Part shown: positions 17,141 through 26,104 of the stretch, piece by piece
Layout of the letters: every line of letters starts with the position of its first letter
Numbering within the stretch: the stretch's first letter is position 1
Source: Cyanocohniella sp. LLY
GTDB lineage: Bacteria > Cyanobacteriota > Cyanobacteriia > Cyanobacteriales > Nostocaceae
NCBI GenBank assembly: GCA_022241785.1
Contig: JAKOMP010000011.1
Location: forward strand, 34,024-98,023
Direction of reading: 5' to 3'
Length of the DNA: 64,000 nt
Made by a program: the position numbers and the translations under genes
The notes under the pieces: model-generated
Seen by the model: only the letters and a program-made list of their open reading frames with translations
Databases searched by the model: none
Told to the model about the DNA's origin: nothing

Positions 17141-17347
17141 TTAAACTGCACCCAAGCCAAGCATTGCCCGGAGGGTGAGAGTTAGAAAGGTTAAGCTACC
17201 CACAAAAAACCCCAACAGAGCAATCAAGGTGACTGGGCGTTTTAACAGTGGCATTAATGGCTCAACCGTATTGAGTAACACCCCTAAGATGATGGTAACG
17301 AAGTAGCGGGGGTAGCGAAAGATGTTATCCCAAAATCCGTCAAACAT
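17141..17347 (-). CDS. DUF751 (Ycf33-like) small membrane protein
   Basis: A 68-residue protein beginning MFDGFWDNIFRYPRYFV, the hallmark of DUF751, with two membrane helices (about 15-32 and 40-62). The family occurs in cyanobacteria and algal plastids, has no settled function, and often lies next to rbfA, as it does here. The size is normal. Confidence 0.82.
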   Translation of the reverse strand: MFDGFWDNIFRYPRYFVTIILGVLLNTVEPLMPLLKRPVTLIALLGFFVGSLTFLTLTLRAMLGLGAV

Positions 17348-17503
17348 TTGAATATAGACTGCCTTGTTATAGACTTACGTTTACTTTAATATCTCTTCAA
17401 TTGTAATCTATGCAGATACAAATTACTCAACTAATATAAAATATGGTTCGTTCGATATATTTGTTATATTTAGTAGCTGAGTTTGAGATCAACTGTGAAA
17501 TAA

Positions 17504-18337
17504 ATGGTAATTCAAGTCCCCAAAGCAACTTGCCCTCGTCCATTTTTAAAGTGGGCAGGGGGAAAAAGCAGGTTAATCCAACAATATATTCCTCATTTTC
17601 CCAAACATTATACAACTTATTATGAGCCATTTTTAGGTGGGGGAGCTATTTTTTTCTATCTTCAACCATCAGCAGCAATTTTAACTGATATTAATGCCGA
17701 ATTAATTACTACTTATCGCTGTGTTCGGGATCATGTTGATCAATTAATCTGTCTTCTAGAAGAACACAAAAATAAACATAGTCGAGAATATTATTATGAT
17801 GTGAGAGCTTGTCCTGGAGGTACTGATTTAGAACAAGCTGCGCGGTTAATTTATTTGAATAAAACCTGCTTTAATGGTTTGTATCGAGTCAACTCCCAAG
17901 GTGAATTTAACGTGCCATTAGGCAAATATGTTAATCCCAATATTTGTCCTACAAGTTTGCTGCGAGCCGCTTCAGCAGCACTAGCGACATCAAAAATTAC
18001 CCAGGCCGATTTTACCAATATTCTTGATTATGCCAAAAGCAGCGATGATTTTGTTTTTTTAGATCCACCATATCATCCCATCAGTAACACTAGTCATTTT
18101 ACAAGTTACCATCGCAATTCATTCAGTGCCACAGACCAAGAACGCTTGCGAGATACTTGTGCAGAATTAGCCAATCGTGGGGTAAAAATGATGATCTGTA
18201 ATTCTGATTGTGAATTAATCAGAAATTTGTATACAGAAATTGATTTTAAGATTCACCCGATAGTGGCTTCACGCTCCATTAATTGTAATACCAAAAAACG
18301 GGGGATGATTTATGAATTGTTAATTACGTCATATTAA
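17504..18337 (+). CDS. D12-class N6-adenine DNA methyltransferase (Dam-like)
   Basis: This enzyme transfers a methyl group from S-adenosylmethionine to adenine N6 in DNA. The 277-residue protein has the SAM-binding FLKWAGGK motif (14-21), YYEPFLGGGAIFF (motif I region, about 39-51), AARLIYLNKTCFNGLYR (about 121-137) and catalytic DPPY at 187-190. The order is that of Dam/DpnM/EcoRV-type alpha-group enzymes. The length is typical. A convergent small nuclease gene starts 10 bp past its end, which makes a type II restriction-modification pair likely. The target is not visible; D12 enzymes often recognise GATC, which also sits inside HIP1. Confidence 0.88.
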   Translation: MVIQVPKATCPRPFLKWAGGKSRLIQQYIPHFPKHYTTYYEPFLGGGAIFFYLQPSAAILTDINAELITTYRCVRDHVDQLICLLEEHKNKHSREYYYDVRACPGGTDLEQAARLIYLNKTCFNGLYRVNSQGEFNVPLGKYVNPNICPTSLLRAASAALATSKITQADFTNILDYAKSSDDFVFLDPPYHPISNTSHFTSYHRNSFSATDQERLRDTCAELANRGVKMMICNSDCELIRNLYTEIDFKIHPIVASRSINCNTKKRGMIYELLITSY

Positions 18338-18347
18338 TGAAAAATTA

Positions 18348-18824
18348 TTAAAAATGCTTATTTGCCCAAGCAATAAATCTATCTAAAGTATATACTTCTA
18401 ATAAATTTTTATTATCTTTAACTTGCTGTCTAAGCCATTTAATCGCACCTTCTCTCATACCTTCACCGCCAATAACGACGATAGTAGGTGCAGGGTAAGA
18501 GTTCTGAATATTCAAATTTAAATAAGGAAATTTTTCATCAACTGAACCACCACTTTCTTGCCATTTACATTCGATAATTACCCCTGATGGTATTAGTGGT
18601 AAACCAACAACATAAAAATCTACTTTCAAGGTAGTGTGATAAATGCCCCTACCAATACAAACTTGTTTGGCGTAGCGTTTTGTTAATAAATTCGCATTTA
18701 ATAAAAAATCTTTGCTGACATGATTTCCTACCTGAAAATAACCATGTGCATTTAATATAGTTTCTACATTACTTTCTAAAATCTTACCTGCTTGATTCGC
18801 CCGCCCACCTTGAGTCAGAGCCAT
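18348..18824 (-). CDS. PD-(D/E)XK nuclease, probable type II restriction enzyme
   Basis: A 158-residue protein with a PD-(D/E)XK signature: KVDF (Asp69), then IIECKWQ (Glu85, Lys87) 15 residues later, with a preceding helix carrying Glu18/Glu21. IVVIGGEGM and a C-terminal helix complete a small nuclease fold. The ATG at 18824 is preferred (AAAGGG ribosome site 6 nt upstream, family-like RANQAGKILES start). A TTG at 18989 would add 55 atypical residues with no ribosome site. The position tail-to-tail with an adenine methyltransferase argues for a restriction endonuclease, though no known isoschizomer is recognised. Confidence 0.7.
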   Translation of the reverse strand: MALTQGGRANQAGKILESNVETILNAHGYFQVGNHVSKDFLLNANLLTKRYAKQVCIGRGIYHTTLKVDFYVVGLPLIPSGVIIECKWQESGGSVDEKFPYLNLNIQNSYPAPTIVVIGGEGMREGAIKWLRQQVKDNKNLLEVYTLDRFIAWANKHF

Positions 18825-19027
18825 TTTTAACCCTTTGCCAAAAGTTCCGCTTATTCTAGGATTCCACGGAAGTGGCAACAAATGGTCAGTTGCTTTATAT
18901 GAATTTTTAATTAGTAATTTTTCATAGGCTAGGACACGATGCGCTGTCAGCCTTTGATTGCTTTGGTATGGGTGGTTGATTGACCACAAATTTACAAGGT
19001 TAGTTGGTAAAGCTGAGGCAATTAATG

Positions 19028-19143
19028 GTACTTTTGTACTGTAAGAAACTCCGTTTTACCAATTAGGAAATTTATAAATAAGCGAAACTCTTGGTGTTTT
19101 CCTGATTTTTATCTTTTAAATGATCATAAATGTACAAAAGTAC
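19028..19143. repeat. 12-bp perfect inverted repeat flanking 92 bp
   Basis: GTACTTTTGTAC at 19028-19039 and its exact complement GTACAAAAGTAC at 19132-19143. It lies between the nuclease and the HetZ-like gene. It could be the ends of a small element or paired regulatory sites. The spacing inside each arm does not fit an NtcA box (GTA-N8-TAC). Confidence 0.45.
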
Positions 19144-19192
19144 TAAAGGTAGTTTTTTGTAGTCGCGTATTCAGGAAATTTCTTGGTTATCT

Positions 19193-20413
19193 TTAGCCTG
19201 CTTGAACATCCGTGTGACCATTACGGATAGCCCAGGCTATTTCTAGCATTTGAGTCCAGCGCTTTTGGAGTTGTTTGGGGGTACATTTGATGATTTTAGC
19301 GATCGCCTGATCACCTTGCTGGTTAATTTTCAATTGCAAGATTTGCTGCTGTTCGGGAGACAGTACCTGCACAAAGGTTTCCCACTGCTGGGAGGTTAAC
19401 CCCAATTTTTGCTCTAAACTAGCACCTAACCATTGATGTACTAATTGCCAATGGTGATTTTTGGCGAACTTTTCCACATGATATTTAAACCGCTGTTGCA
19501 GATAATCGCGCTGACGGCTAGTTAAACCGAGAATTTGGTCAATTTCTGGGGCTGAAAGGTCTTGCAGTTTCAAGGTGAGGTAATCTACACAGTCAGATTG
19601 ACCTTGAGCTTCCAAGTAGTTTACCAATTCCGCAATCACGCGATCGCGCTCCGACTCTTCTGAGGGATCGAAGTTCGTTTGGGCAACCATTTGTGATCTA
19701 ATTTGCTGCACCGCTGAGTTACGCTGGTAAGATTCTGCTTCTTCACTCTTGGCAGATTCCACAGCCATTTCAATATCTACAGTAGTTTCTTGGGGCTGAC
19801 GGCGGGCAAAACCTTGGGCCCGTAGGATAATTAATTGCTGATTATTCCCACCAGGTAAATTAATCCGGCGCTTGGCATACTGTTCTGTAAAGGCAATGTA
19901 TTCGGCTAATTGCAACTTAGTCCGCGGCTGGTAATCTGTTGGTAGTTCGTTTTCCCGTCGGAAAGCTTTAATAGCTTCGATATAAAACGCTTGGAGAAAA
20001 TCCTCAATTAAATTGTAACGGGCATCAAAACCCAAATCTGAGCCAGCAAGTGTAATATGGCGGTAAACCATAGCACCTAAAGTACTATGTAATTCTACTC
20101 TGCCGCGCCGAGAACCCAATTGATAGTAATGCAGGCACTTTTGTAGGCGATGTCTAGCCAAACTCACTTGCCATGACTGGACTTGCCCAGATTCTTGAAT
20201 GCGAGAGCTTTTTTCACAAATGCGTTTGACTTCTGTCGCTATGCGCTGTGCTACTGATTGCACACACTCAGATGCCGCTTTGACTTGAGCTTGCATTTCC
20301 TGAGAAAGCAGTTGTATCAAAGTCTGATTATTTTCTGCGGGTATTTCCTCAGGTGAAACAGGGCAGAAAAAATTGGCGCTAGAGGTTGGTAGATTTGCAA
20401 GATTGGCTTTCAT
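19193..20413 (-). CDS. HetZ-like cyanobacterial regulator
   Basis: A 406-residue soluble protein resembling HetZ and HetZ-related proteins, which act early in heterocyst differentiation with HetR. Supporting segments are GAMVYRHITLAGSDLGFDARY (split around residue 125), LIEDFLQAFYIEAIKAFRR, YAKRRINLPGG, and a C-terminal region (about 280-400) with LTSRQRDYLQQRFKYHVEKFAK and a sigma-region-4-like helix-turn-helix (QAIAKIIKCTPKQLQKRW). The usual neighbour patU is not adjacent, so this may be a paralogue rather than hetZ itself. Assignment is from memory of the family, not a search. A 369-bp upstream region may hold its promoter. Confidence 0.6.
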   Translation of the reverse strand: MKANLANLPTSSANFFCPVSPEEIPAENNQTLIQLLSQEMQAQVKAASECVQSVAQRIATEVKRICEKSSRIQESGQVQSWQVSLARHRLQKCLHYYQLGSRRGRVELHSTLGAMVYRHITLAGSDLGFDARYNLIEDFLQAFYIEAIKAFRRENELPTDYQPRTKLQLAEYIAFTEQYAKRRINLPGGNNQQLIILRAQGFARRQPQETTVDIEMAVESAKSEEAESYQRNSAVQQIRSQMVAQTNFDPSEESERDRVIAELVNYLEAQGQSDCVDYLTLKLQDLSAPEIDQILGLTSRQRDYLQQRFKYHVEKFAKNHHWQLVHQWLGASLEQKLGLTSQQWETFVQVLSPEQQQILQLKINQQGDQAIAKIIKCTPKQLQKRWTQMLEIAWAIRNGHTDVQAG

Positions 20414-20574
20414 GAATATTCCTGGGTGTGGTATCGCACCTTAACTACAACGCAGATACAGCAACTCAAGCCAGTCTTGGCTGGAGAAATATTTATTATT
20501 CATCCATCAAAACCCATTGCAAGTACTGCTCATATATAAGACTGTAGGCAATTTAAAAAGTTACAGGGAAACTA

Positions 20575-20772
20575 GTGTGTCGCTTTTTGTACAAGCAACC
20601 ACGTCGAGTATGGCACATAGATATCTACCACGCCGTAAAAGTGGTTACAACCATTGCTGTAGCGACTTTGCTCACTGTCCTGTTATATCCACTCCCAGAT
20701 GATGTAAGTATGACGATCCTAAAACTGGAGTTTTTTATAACTATTTTGCGAAACTGGATCAGCAACCCGTGA
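20575..20772 (+). CDS. Possible small membrane protein
   Basis: A 65-codon frame starting GTG, with one hydrophobic stretch (VVTTIAVATLLTVLLYPLP, about 23-41). It ends 10 bp before the convergent yciO-type gene. There is no clear ribosome site and no family resemblance, so it may be chance. It is listed because the 369-bp gap otherwise holds nothing recognisable. Confidence 0.2.
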   Translation: MCRFLYKQPRRVWHIDIYHAVKVVTTIAVATLLTVLLYPLPDDVSMTILKLEFFITILRNWISNP

Positions 20773-20782
20773 AGTTAAATAA

Positions 20783-21433
20783 CTATACCCATGCTGCTGC
20801 GGCTTCCCAACCTAAACCCCTTCTTGTGATCATTGGTTCGTCTCCCGTCAGGTCTAAAATCGTAGACACCTCATATGTTGGTTCCTCGCCAGTGTCTATA
20901 ATTACATCTACTAAGTTATCCAAGCGGTCAAATAACTCCACCCGTGACAATCTAGGTTCAGAATTTATTTCTATTTGTTCATCATCGGGTGGTAGATGTG
21001 CCGAAGTGGAAATAATCGGATTTTCTAATGCTTCTAGTAAAGCCAAGCAGACAGGATGGTCTGGTACGCGAATCCCGGTAGTTTTGCGCTTGGGACTTTG
21101 TACTAGTCGCGGCACTAATTTGGTGGCAGGTAGTAGAAATGTGTAAGTTCCTGGTATTAAGCGCTTCATAATCCGATAAGCTGTATCACTGACAAAGGCA
21201 TAAGTTGCCACATTTGATAATGAGGGACACAAAAACGTCAGTGGTTTATCATTTGCTAGCTGTTTAATTTGCCGCACTCTTTCTACTGCCGACTTGGCAT
21301 TTAAATCACAACCGATGGCATAAACTGTGTCTGTAGGGTAGAGCATAACTGCGCCACTAGACAGCGCTGACTTTATTTCCTCTATTCGGCGGCTTTGAGG
21401 ATTATCAGGATGGACAGCGAAAATTTTTGCCAT
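20783..21433 (-). CDS. YciO-subfamily Sua5/YrdC/TsaC-like protein
   Basis: A 216-residue protein of the fold that makes threonylcarbamoyl-AMP for the universal tRNA t6A modification. The YciO branch is marked by the N-terminal FAVHPDNPQSRRIEEI, then MLYPTDTVYAIGCDL, RVRQIKQL and ISTSAHLPPDD. True TsaC/Sua5 proteins have a fuller K-R-S-N active site, and YciO proteins are weaker or of uncertain role. The Met at 21433 is used rather than one 41 codons upstream, since it gives the family N-terminus. It is divergent from larC (155-bp gap). Confidence 0.82.
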   Translation of the reverse strand: MAKIFAVHPDNPQSRRIEEIKSALSSGAVMLYPTDTVYAIGCDLNAKSAVERVRQIKQLANDKPLTFLCPSLSNVATYAFVSDTAYRIMKRLIPGTYTFLLPATKLVPRLVQSPKRKTTGIRVPDHPVCLALLEALENPIISTSAHLPPDDEQIEINSEPRLSRVELFDRLDNLVDVIIDTGEEPTYEVSTILDLTGDEPMITRRGLGWEAAAAWV

Positions 21434-21588
21434 AAAAGCTTCTGGGTGAAAGGTGTAAGTTTGGCATCGCGGGAAAACTGTCATAGTTGCTATTTTCACA
21501 GTTAGGCGATCGCCTGGCGCAAATACGTAAAGATTTAGCTGACAATAATTGTGCAACCTCTAAAAATAAAGCTGACTCATTTATATAT

Positions 21589-22869
21589 ATGATTAAAGTT
21601 GCTTATCTCCAATGTCCCACGGGCATTTCTGGCGACATGTGCCTGGGGGCGTTAGTTAGTCTGGGTGTTACCGTAGAGTATTTAAGTGAAAAACTCAATC
21701 AGTTAGGAATTACCCACGAGTACAAGTTAAGGGCCGAACTGGTGCAGCACAATGGTCAACAGGCGACGAAAGTTCATGTGGATTTAGTACATGATCATCA
21801 CCATGACGATCATCAACACAGTCACTACCACGGCCGCCATCTGCCAGAAATAGAAAAAATGATTATCCAAGCCCAGTTACCATCACGGGCAGAAACTTGG
21901 AGTTTGGCTGTATTCCGACAGTTAGCTGTAGCCGAAGGGGCAGTACATGGCATTGAACCAGAGAAAGTACACTTCCATGAAGTAGGTGCTGTAGATGCCA
22001 TTGTGGATATCGTTGGCACTTGTCTGGGGTTGGATTGGTTGGGAATTGATAGTAATGAGCAAGGATTACCCTTACTATACTGCTCGGCATTCCCCACAGG
22101 TGGCGGAACAGTGCGAGCTGCCCACGGACAAATGGCTGTACCAGTACCAGCAGTTTTGAAGTTATGGGAAATGCGGGGTTGTCCAGTTTATAGCAATGGT
22201 ATTGACAGGGAACTAGTGACACCCACAGGTGCAGCCATCGCCACTACCCTGGCTAAAGAATTTGGTTCGCCACCACCCATGACCATCAAGCAGGTAGGAT
22301 TGGGCGCAGGGACACTCAATTTACCCATTCCTAATATATTACGCCTGTGGATGGGCGAAAGCACCGAATTACAGTCGGATTTATCTAATTCTGGCGATAC
22401 TAGCCCCAATTTAGAAACCATTACCGTATTAGAAACCCAAATTGATGACTTAAATCCCCAGGCGATCGGTTATGTGTTGGAAGCTTTGTTGGCTGCTGGT
22501 GCGTTGGATGTCTTTACTCAACCCATAGGCATGAAAAAGTCTCGTCCGGGGATTTTACTCACTGTTATTTGCTATCCCCAAAATTTACTCGATTGTGAAG
22601 CAATATTATTCCGCGAAACCACAACTTTGGGAATTAGGCGCACTACCCAACAGCGTGCCATCTTACAACGAGAAATTCAACCAGTAGAAATTGCTTATGG
22701 TCAAGTGCGAGTCAAAGTAGCATGGCAAGGACAATCAAACAATAAATGCATTGCTAATGTCCAGCCAGAATATGAAGATTGTGCAGAATTAGCTCGTAAC
22801 CACAATATCCCCTGGCGCGAAGTTCAACGGTTAGCGTTACACAGTTGGTATGTGGCGCATCAACACTAA
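21589..22869 (+). CDS. larC: LarC, nickel-pincer cofactor biosynthesis protein
   Basis: LarC inserts nickel into the pyridinium dithiocarboxylic acid mononucleotide made by LarB and LarE, giving the cofactor of lactate racemase and related enzymes. The 426-residue protein starts at the ATG giving [20 protein letters not shown], has a His/Asp-rich loop ([15 protein letters not shown], about 65-80), [17 protein letters not shown] and, in the C-terminal half, [21 protein letters not shown] and [11 protein letters not shown]. The length is typical. larB, larE and larA are not in this window. Some cyanobacteria keep larC without larA, so the client enzyme is unknown. Confidence 0.9.
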   Translation: MIKVAYLQCPTGISGDMCLGALVSLGVTVEYLSEKLNQLGITHEYKLRAELVQHNGQQATKVHVDLVHDHHHDDHQHSHYHGRHLPEIEKMIIQAQLPSRAETWSLAVFRQLAVAEGAVHGIEPEKVHFHEVGAVDAIVDIVGTCLGLDWLGIDSNEQGLPLLYCSAFPTGGGTVRAAHGQMAVPVPAVLKLWEMRGCPVYSNGIDRELVTPTGAAIATTLAKEFGSPPPMTIKQVGLGAGTLNLPIPNILRLWMGESTELQSDLSNSGDTSPNLETITVLETQIDDLNPQAIGYVLEALLAAGALDVFTQPIGMKKSRPGILLTVICYPQNLLDCEAILFRETTTLGIRRTTQQRAILQREIQPVEIAYGQVRVKVAWQGQSNNKCIANVQPEYEDCAELARNHNIPWREVQRLALHSWYVAHQH

Positions 22870-22899
22870 GTAGGACGAAGTAAATAATTAAAGGTTTGT

Positions 22900-23080
22900 A
22901 GTGAGTTAGCGCGGTCTTGGGGAGCCAGTCCGTTGGGCGGCTATGCCGACTTGTAGGAACTGGCGTGGTCTCCCCCATGAGCCACTAACGTACAGCCTGC
23001 GGCATCCGGAGGCATCACTCGAAGAGTGAGGACTTTAGTCCTCAAATAAGGGCTGAAGCCCTTACTACGAAATGAATTTT
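22900..23080. repeat. Cluster of palindromic intergenic repeats
   Basis: The region holds several short inverted repeats, including GGGGAG...CTCCCC (about 22918-22975), AGGACTTTAGTCCT and AAGGGCTGAAGCCCTT. These resemble dispersed palindromes common in Nostoc-type genomes. No coding frame of note. Confidence 0.5.
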
Positions 23081-23144
23081 AATTATTTTACATTGCTTAA
23101 CATAGTTTGATTTTTCTCGCCGACTTATTTAATTATTAATGAAA

Positions 23145-23171
23145 ACCCCGGCTTCATAAAGAAAACGGGGT
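23145..23171 (-). terminator. Terminator of the 23216-23848 lipoprotein gene
   Basis: ACCCCG (23145-23150) pairs with CGGGGT (23166-23171) around a 15-nt loop. On the minus strand it is followed by TTTTC. It lies 45 bp past the stop of the minus-strand gene. Confidence 0.5.
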
Positions 23172-23215
23172 GATTTAATTCAGCTAAACTAGCCTGAAAC
23201 AAAAACTATGAAAGA

Positions 23216-23848
23216 TTAATCTAAATCTAAAGTTCTTTTCGCTGCGTCAGCTGTATCCTGGGCTTTACGTTGGAGAGTTGTTGTAGTGTCTTCAGCACCA
23301 CGTTTAACGTTCTTGCTCAAGTCTGTAGCCGCACGTCCAGTATTTTGTTGGATATTGTCTACTCCGCGTTGAGTATTTTGTTTAATATTTTCTACTCCGC
23401 GTTGAGTACCTTTAGTCAACCCTTCACCTAATTCTTCAGCAGAACTGCCGATATTATCACCTAGGCGCTTGACTCGTTTATCTAAGGGTGTACCTTCTTG
23501 AATATTACGGATATATTCATCAGTACTATCAACACCTTTTAGTTCCACATTTCTGCGGGCATTTTTCGCCAGTGCGTCAGCTCTAGCATTTGCTGCTTTT
23601 TCTGCGGCTTTAGCTCGAGGATCTACATCGCTAAAGTTGTTCATTCCACCCTGAGGCTCGTTGAGTTCATAATTTTTGGTAGCGTCGTACCGTTCAACGT
23701 TAGGTGGTTGGGCGCTGGGCTGGGGTGGCTGTTGTGCAATTCCCGGACGATTACAAGCCTGTGCCATAAATAGAAATGTTGCTGCCAAAAAGACAGTTAA
23801 CATTTTTACAGGACGGATATTTTTTAGCCAATTCATGACTCTGTTCAT
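23216..23848 (-). CDS. Lipoprotein with amphipathic repeat tail
   Basis: A 210-residue predicted lipoprotein: basic N-terminus, hydrophobic core and lipobox AQAC (Cys32). A Pro/Gln-rich linker is followed by an acidic-basic region. The last 80 residues repeat an 11-residue-like pattern (GTQRGVENIKQNTQRGVDNI...), typical of amphipathic LEA- or apolipoprotein-like helices. The same N-terminal pattern (Met-Asn, Lys-rich, LTVFLA/LTIFIA, Cys at about 32) occurs in the next gene, so the two are probably paralogues (DUF6658-like, tentative). A role in the envelope or in stress binding is inference. It ends before a terminator and lies 72 bp downstream of its partner. Confidence 0.72.
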   Translation of the reverse strand: MNRVMNWLKNIRPVKMLTVFLAATFLFMAQACNRPGIAQQPPQPSAQPPNVERYDATKNYELNEPQGGMNNFSDVDPRAKAAEKAANARADALAKNARRNVELKGVDSTDEYIRNIQEGTPLDKRVKRLGDNIGSSAEELGEGLTKGTQRGVENIKQNTQRGVDNIQQNTGRAATDLSKNVKRGAEDTTTTLQRKAQDTADAAKRTLDLD

Positions 23849-23920
23849 AGTGTTACTCCTTGAATGCTTGTTACTAACGTTAAATGTGAGATCAAACCAG
23901 ATCTATGCAAAACCACAGTT

Positions 23921-24490
23921 TTATCTACGAACTGCCGGATTTGGTTGTAATTCTGGTCTGTTACTTGCTTCCTCTGCTTTGTCTGTCAAAAAGTCGGAAG
24001 CTTCCTGCACTGAATCTTGGACAGTTTCAATGCGTTCTTGAATACGAGTCCCTATACTGGGTTCTCGTTGAATCAAACCACCCGCTTCAGGTCGTTGAAA
24101 GTCTTTTTCAGTAATGATTGGCAATTCTCTTTCTTTTTGCAATCTACCTGCTGGTGTCTCGGCACCAGGGTAAAGTATTTCAGAGTCTTTATGTGCGGCA
24201 ATCAATACTGGGAAATCGGACTGTAAACTAGCTCGATTATTTCCTTTCTCACCTTCGGCATCAATTACTTTGGGGTCGGTGGTCATATGATATTTGGTAT
24301 ATTTATCTCCACCGTTCTTATAAGGATTGTTGGCGCCACCAGCTTGTACAGCAGGATTATTGGGATTTGCACCTTGAGGATTTGCACCACTACAAGCCGT
24401 GGTAACTATCAATAATAGACCAGCTATAAAAATAGTTAATATTTGGCGTAGTTTGAGCTTTTTGCAAAAAGCTATCACACTGTTCATCAA
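23921..24490 (-). CDS. Predicted lipoprotein, paralogue of its neighbour
   Basis: A 189-residue protein with a Lys-rich start, hydrophobic stretch LTIFIAGLLLIVTTAC and lipobox TTAC (Cys33). Asn/Gly-rich mature N-terminus (ANPNNPAVQAGGANNPY), then YHMTTDPKVID, and a helical C-terminus ending PNPAVRR. No catalytic motif. It is likely first in a two-gene minus-strand unit with the 23216-23848 lipoprotein. The start has an AAGGAGG ribosome site close upstream. Localisation to the membrane periphery is expected from the lipobox. Function unknown. Confidence 0.72.
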   Translation of the reverse strand: MMNSVIAFCKKLKLRQILTIFIAGLLLIVTTACSGANPQGANPNNPAVQAGGANNPYKNGGDKYTKYHMTTDPKVIDAEGEKGNNRASLQSDFPVLIAAHKDSEILYPGAETPAGRLQKERELPIITEKDFQRPEAGGLIQREPSIGTRIQERIETVQDSVQEASDFLTDKAEEASNRPELQPNPAVRR

Positions 24491-25031
24491 GTCCTCCTTA
24501 TTACGGGAAAATAGGTTATCTGTTTGCTTAATTTGTTTATTTGGATTTAATAGGCAAATATTTAATAACCCTTATTAAGATTAGGAATAAATAAAATATT
24601 TCGCCTCTAGCGTAGGTCACATTTTCTTTGCTACTGAAAGAGGAATTTTATCTAACTCTAGAGAGATATATTTTTGCTAAGTATTTTAGTTGCAAGGATG
24701 AAGAGATATTGATTTTTTATTCTTATTCAAGAATGTATACACTATTAAATGTTTTATATTATTAATCTCAGCCCTTAGCAAGATATTAAATATGCCGCTC
24801 TAATATATATCGAGCCGACTACCTTAGTTAATTAACCTAAAATTCTGGTTAGCAAAATTACCTAGAATATATAAGTTATGATTATAAGGATACGTAGCAA
24901 TAAATTCCTAACTTTACCAGTTACAACATATCAAATAACTTGTAAAGCTGCTATTTAAACTGGATATGATTGTATGTATTGAATAGCAGTGAAATCTAGT
25001 TTTATTTTGCTGGAATAATTGAAAAACCAAA
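24491..25031. other. AT-rich intergenic region (541 bp)
   Basis: A strongly AT-rich gap between a minus-strand lipoprotein gene and a plus-strand secreted protein gene. It must contain divergent promoters. No operator, RNA or gene recognised. Confidence 0.4.
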
Positions 25032-25496
25032 ATGGTAAGGATATGTAGATGGGTATTATTAGGGTTAATTTACCTTACTATTACTTTTAATACTTTTAAT
25101 ACACCTGCATTTGCCCAACAATTTATGAATCCCCAAGATATTCGCATATTGATTGAACAAGCTAGAGATGCCTGGGTTACTCAAGATGTTGATGCGATCG
25201 CTCAATTGTTTACAGAGGATGGCGAACTCATTCTACCTGGTCAACGTTGGCAGGGAAAAGAAAAAATCCGGGAAGAACTTATTCATTTTTCACAACAGTA
25301 TTCAGATGTCAAAATAGAGATCCACCGCATGATTATTCAAGGCGACCAAGCCGCAGTGGAGTGGTACTATGAAGACACTGAAAAAGCAACAGGTCATCGT
25401 AATAAAGCTGATGATGTAATTGTGATAGATTTCCAAGATGACCTTATTAGTAGTTGGCGAGAATATTTCGATACCCAAACGCCTGTGACCAGATAA
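25032..25496 (+). CDS. Secreted SnoaL-like/DUF4440 (NTF2-fold) protein
   Basis: A 154-residue protein with a signal peptide (about 1-28, ending AFAQ) and one NTF2-like domain: DAWVTQDVDAIAQLFTEDGELILPG, then WQGKEKIREEL and closing VIDFQDDLISSWREYFD. The SgcJ/SnoaL fold includes small-molecule cyclases, isomerases and binding proteins, so the activity is unknown. Export to the periplasm is likely. A strong hairpin 15 bp after the stop (25512-25561) probably ends its transcript. Confidence 0.82.
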   Translation: MVRICRWVLLGLIYLTITFNTFNTPAFAQQFMNPQDIRILIEQARDAWVTQDVDAIAQLFTEDGELILPGQRWQGKEKIREELIHFSQQYSDVKIEIHRMIIQGDQAAVEWYYEDTEKATGHRNKADDVIVIDFQDDLISSWREYFDTQTPVTR

Positions 25497-25511
25497 AATT
25501 AGCAATAAATA

Positions 25512-25561
25512 TACCTTAACTGTCTTACTTGATAAATGAATTATCTGAGACAATTAAGGTA
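25512..25561 (+). terminator. Long hairpin after the NTF2-like gene
   Basis: TACCTTAA-C-TGTCT (25512-25525) pairs with AGACA-A-TTAAGGTA (25548-25561): 13 pairs with one mismatch. It is followed by ATTTCATAAATTT. The position 15 bp past the stop fits a terminator, although the T-run is weak. Confidence 0.5.
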
Positions 25562-26104
25562 ATTTCATAAATTTAGTTGAGTTAAGACAACAGACGTTTA
25601 CTACCTCAGACCGCTCTGATGAAGGGTTTCGCCTTCCTCTGGTAGTAACAAAGTGGAAGAAGCGACAAAAACTCCACACCGTTATTGCCATTTATATGCA
25701 CTGTTCAAACATCTGCCGTCGCTCTACTTCGATGTCTGATAATGGGCCACTGCGGCAAAACACCCAATCCAGTGCTGTTTATTGTTATTGACTATAGAAT
25801 AACTGCTTGCTAACAGTAAAAGCGTCATTCTGGAGTGGTAATTATATTCAGCCTAGGGATCTAATCAGACAACTTACTCGTGTATATCAAACAGAGTAGG
25901 CATAGTGAGAAAGCTGAGATTTAAAACCTTTGTCATTACCAACCAAATGAGTAAAAATGTCTGCGATTCCTACGGAGCGCTGAGTGCAAGGCACACGCTT
26001 CGCGAACGCGATCGCCTCAGCATCTGTGTTCAGAATATAGTTAATATTACTTAATCTCTGTCACAAGGGGCATGGGTGACTGCTTGATCTGTTAAATTAC
26101 CAAA
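25562..26104. other. Intergenic region (543 bp)
   Basis: No convincing gene. It includes a GC-rich repeat-like patch around 25975-26030 (GGAGCGCTGAGTGCAAGGCA ... GCGAACGCGATCGCC) of a type scattered through such genomes. Confidence 0.4.

Noticed and set aside
19028..19039. NtcA binding site
   Set aside because: The arm has GTA-N6-TAC, not the required GTA-N8-TAC.
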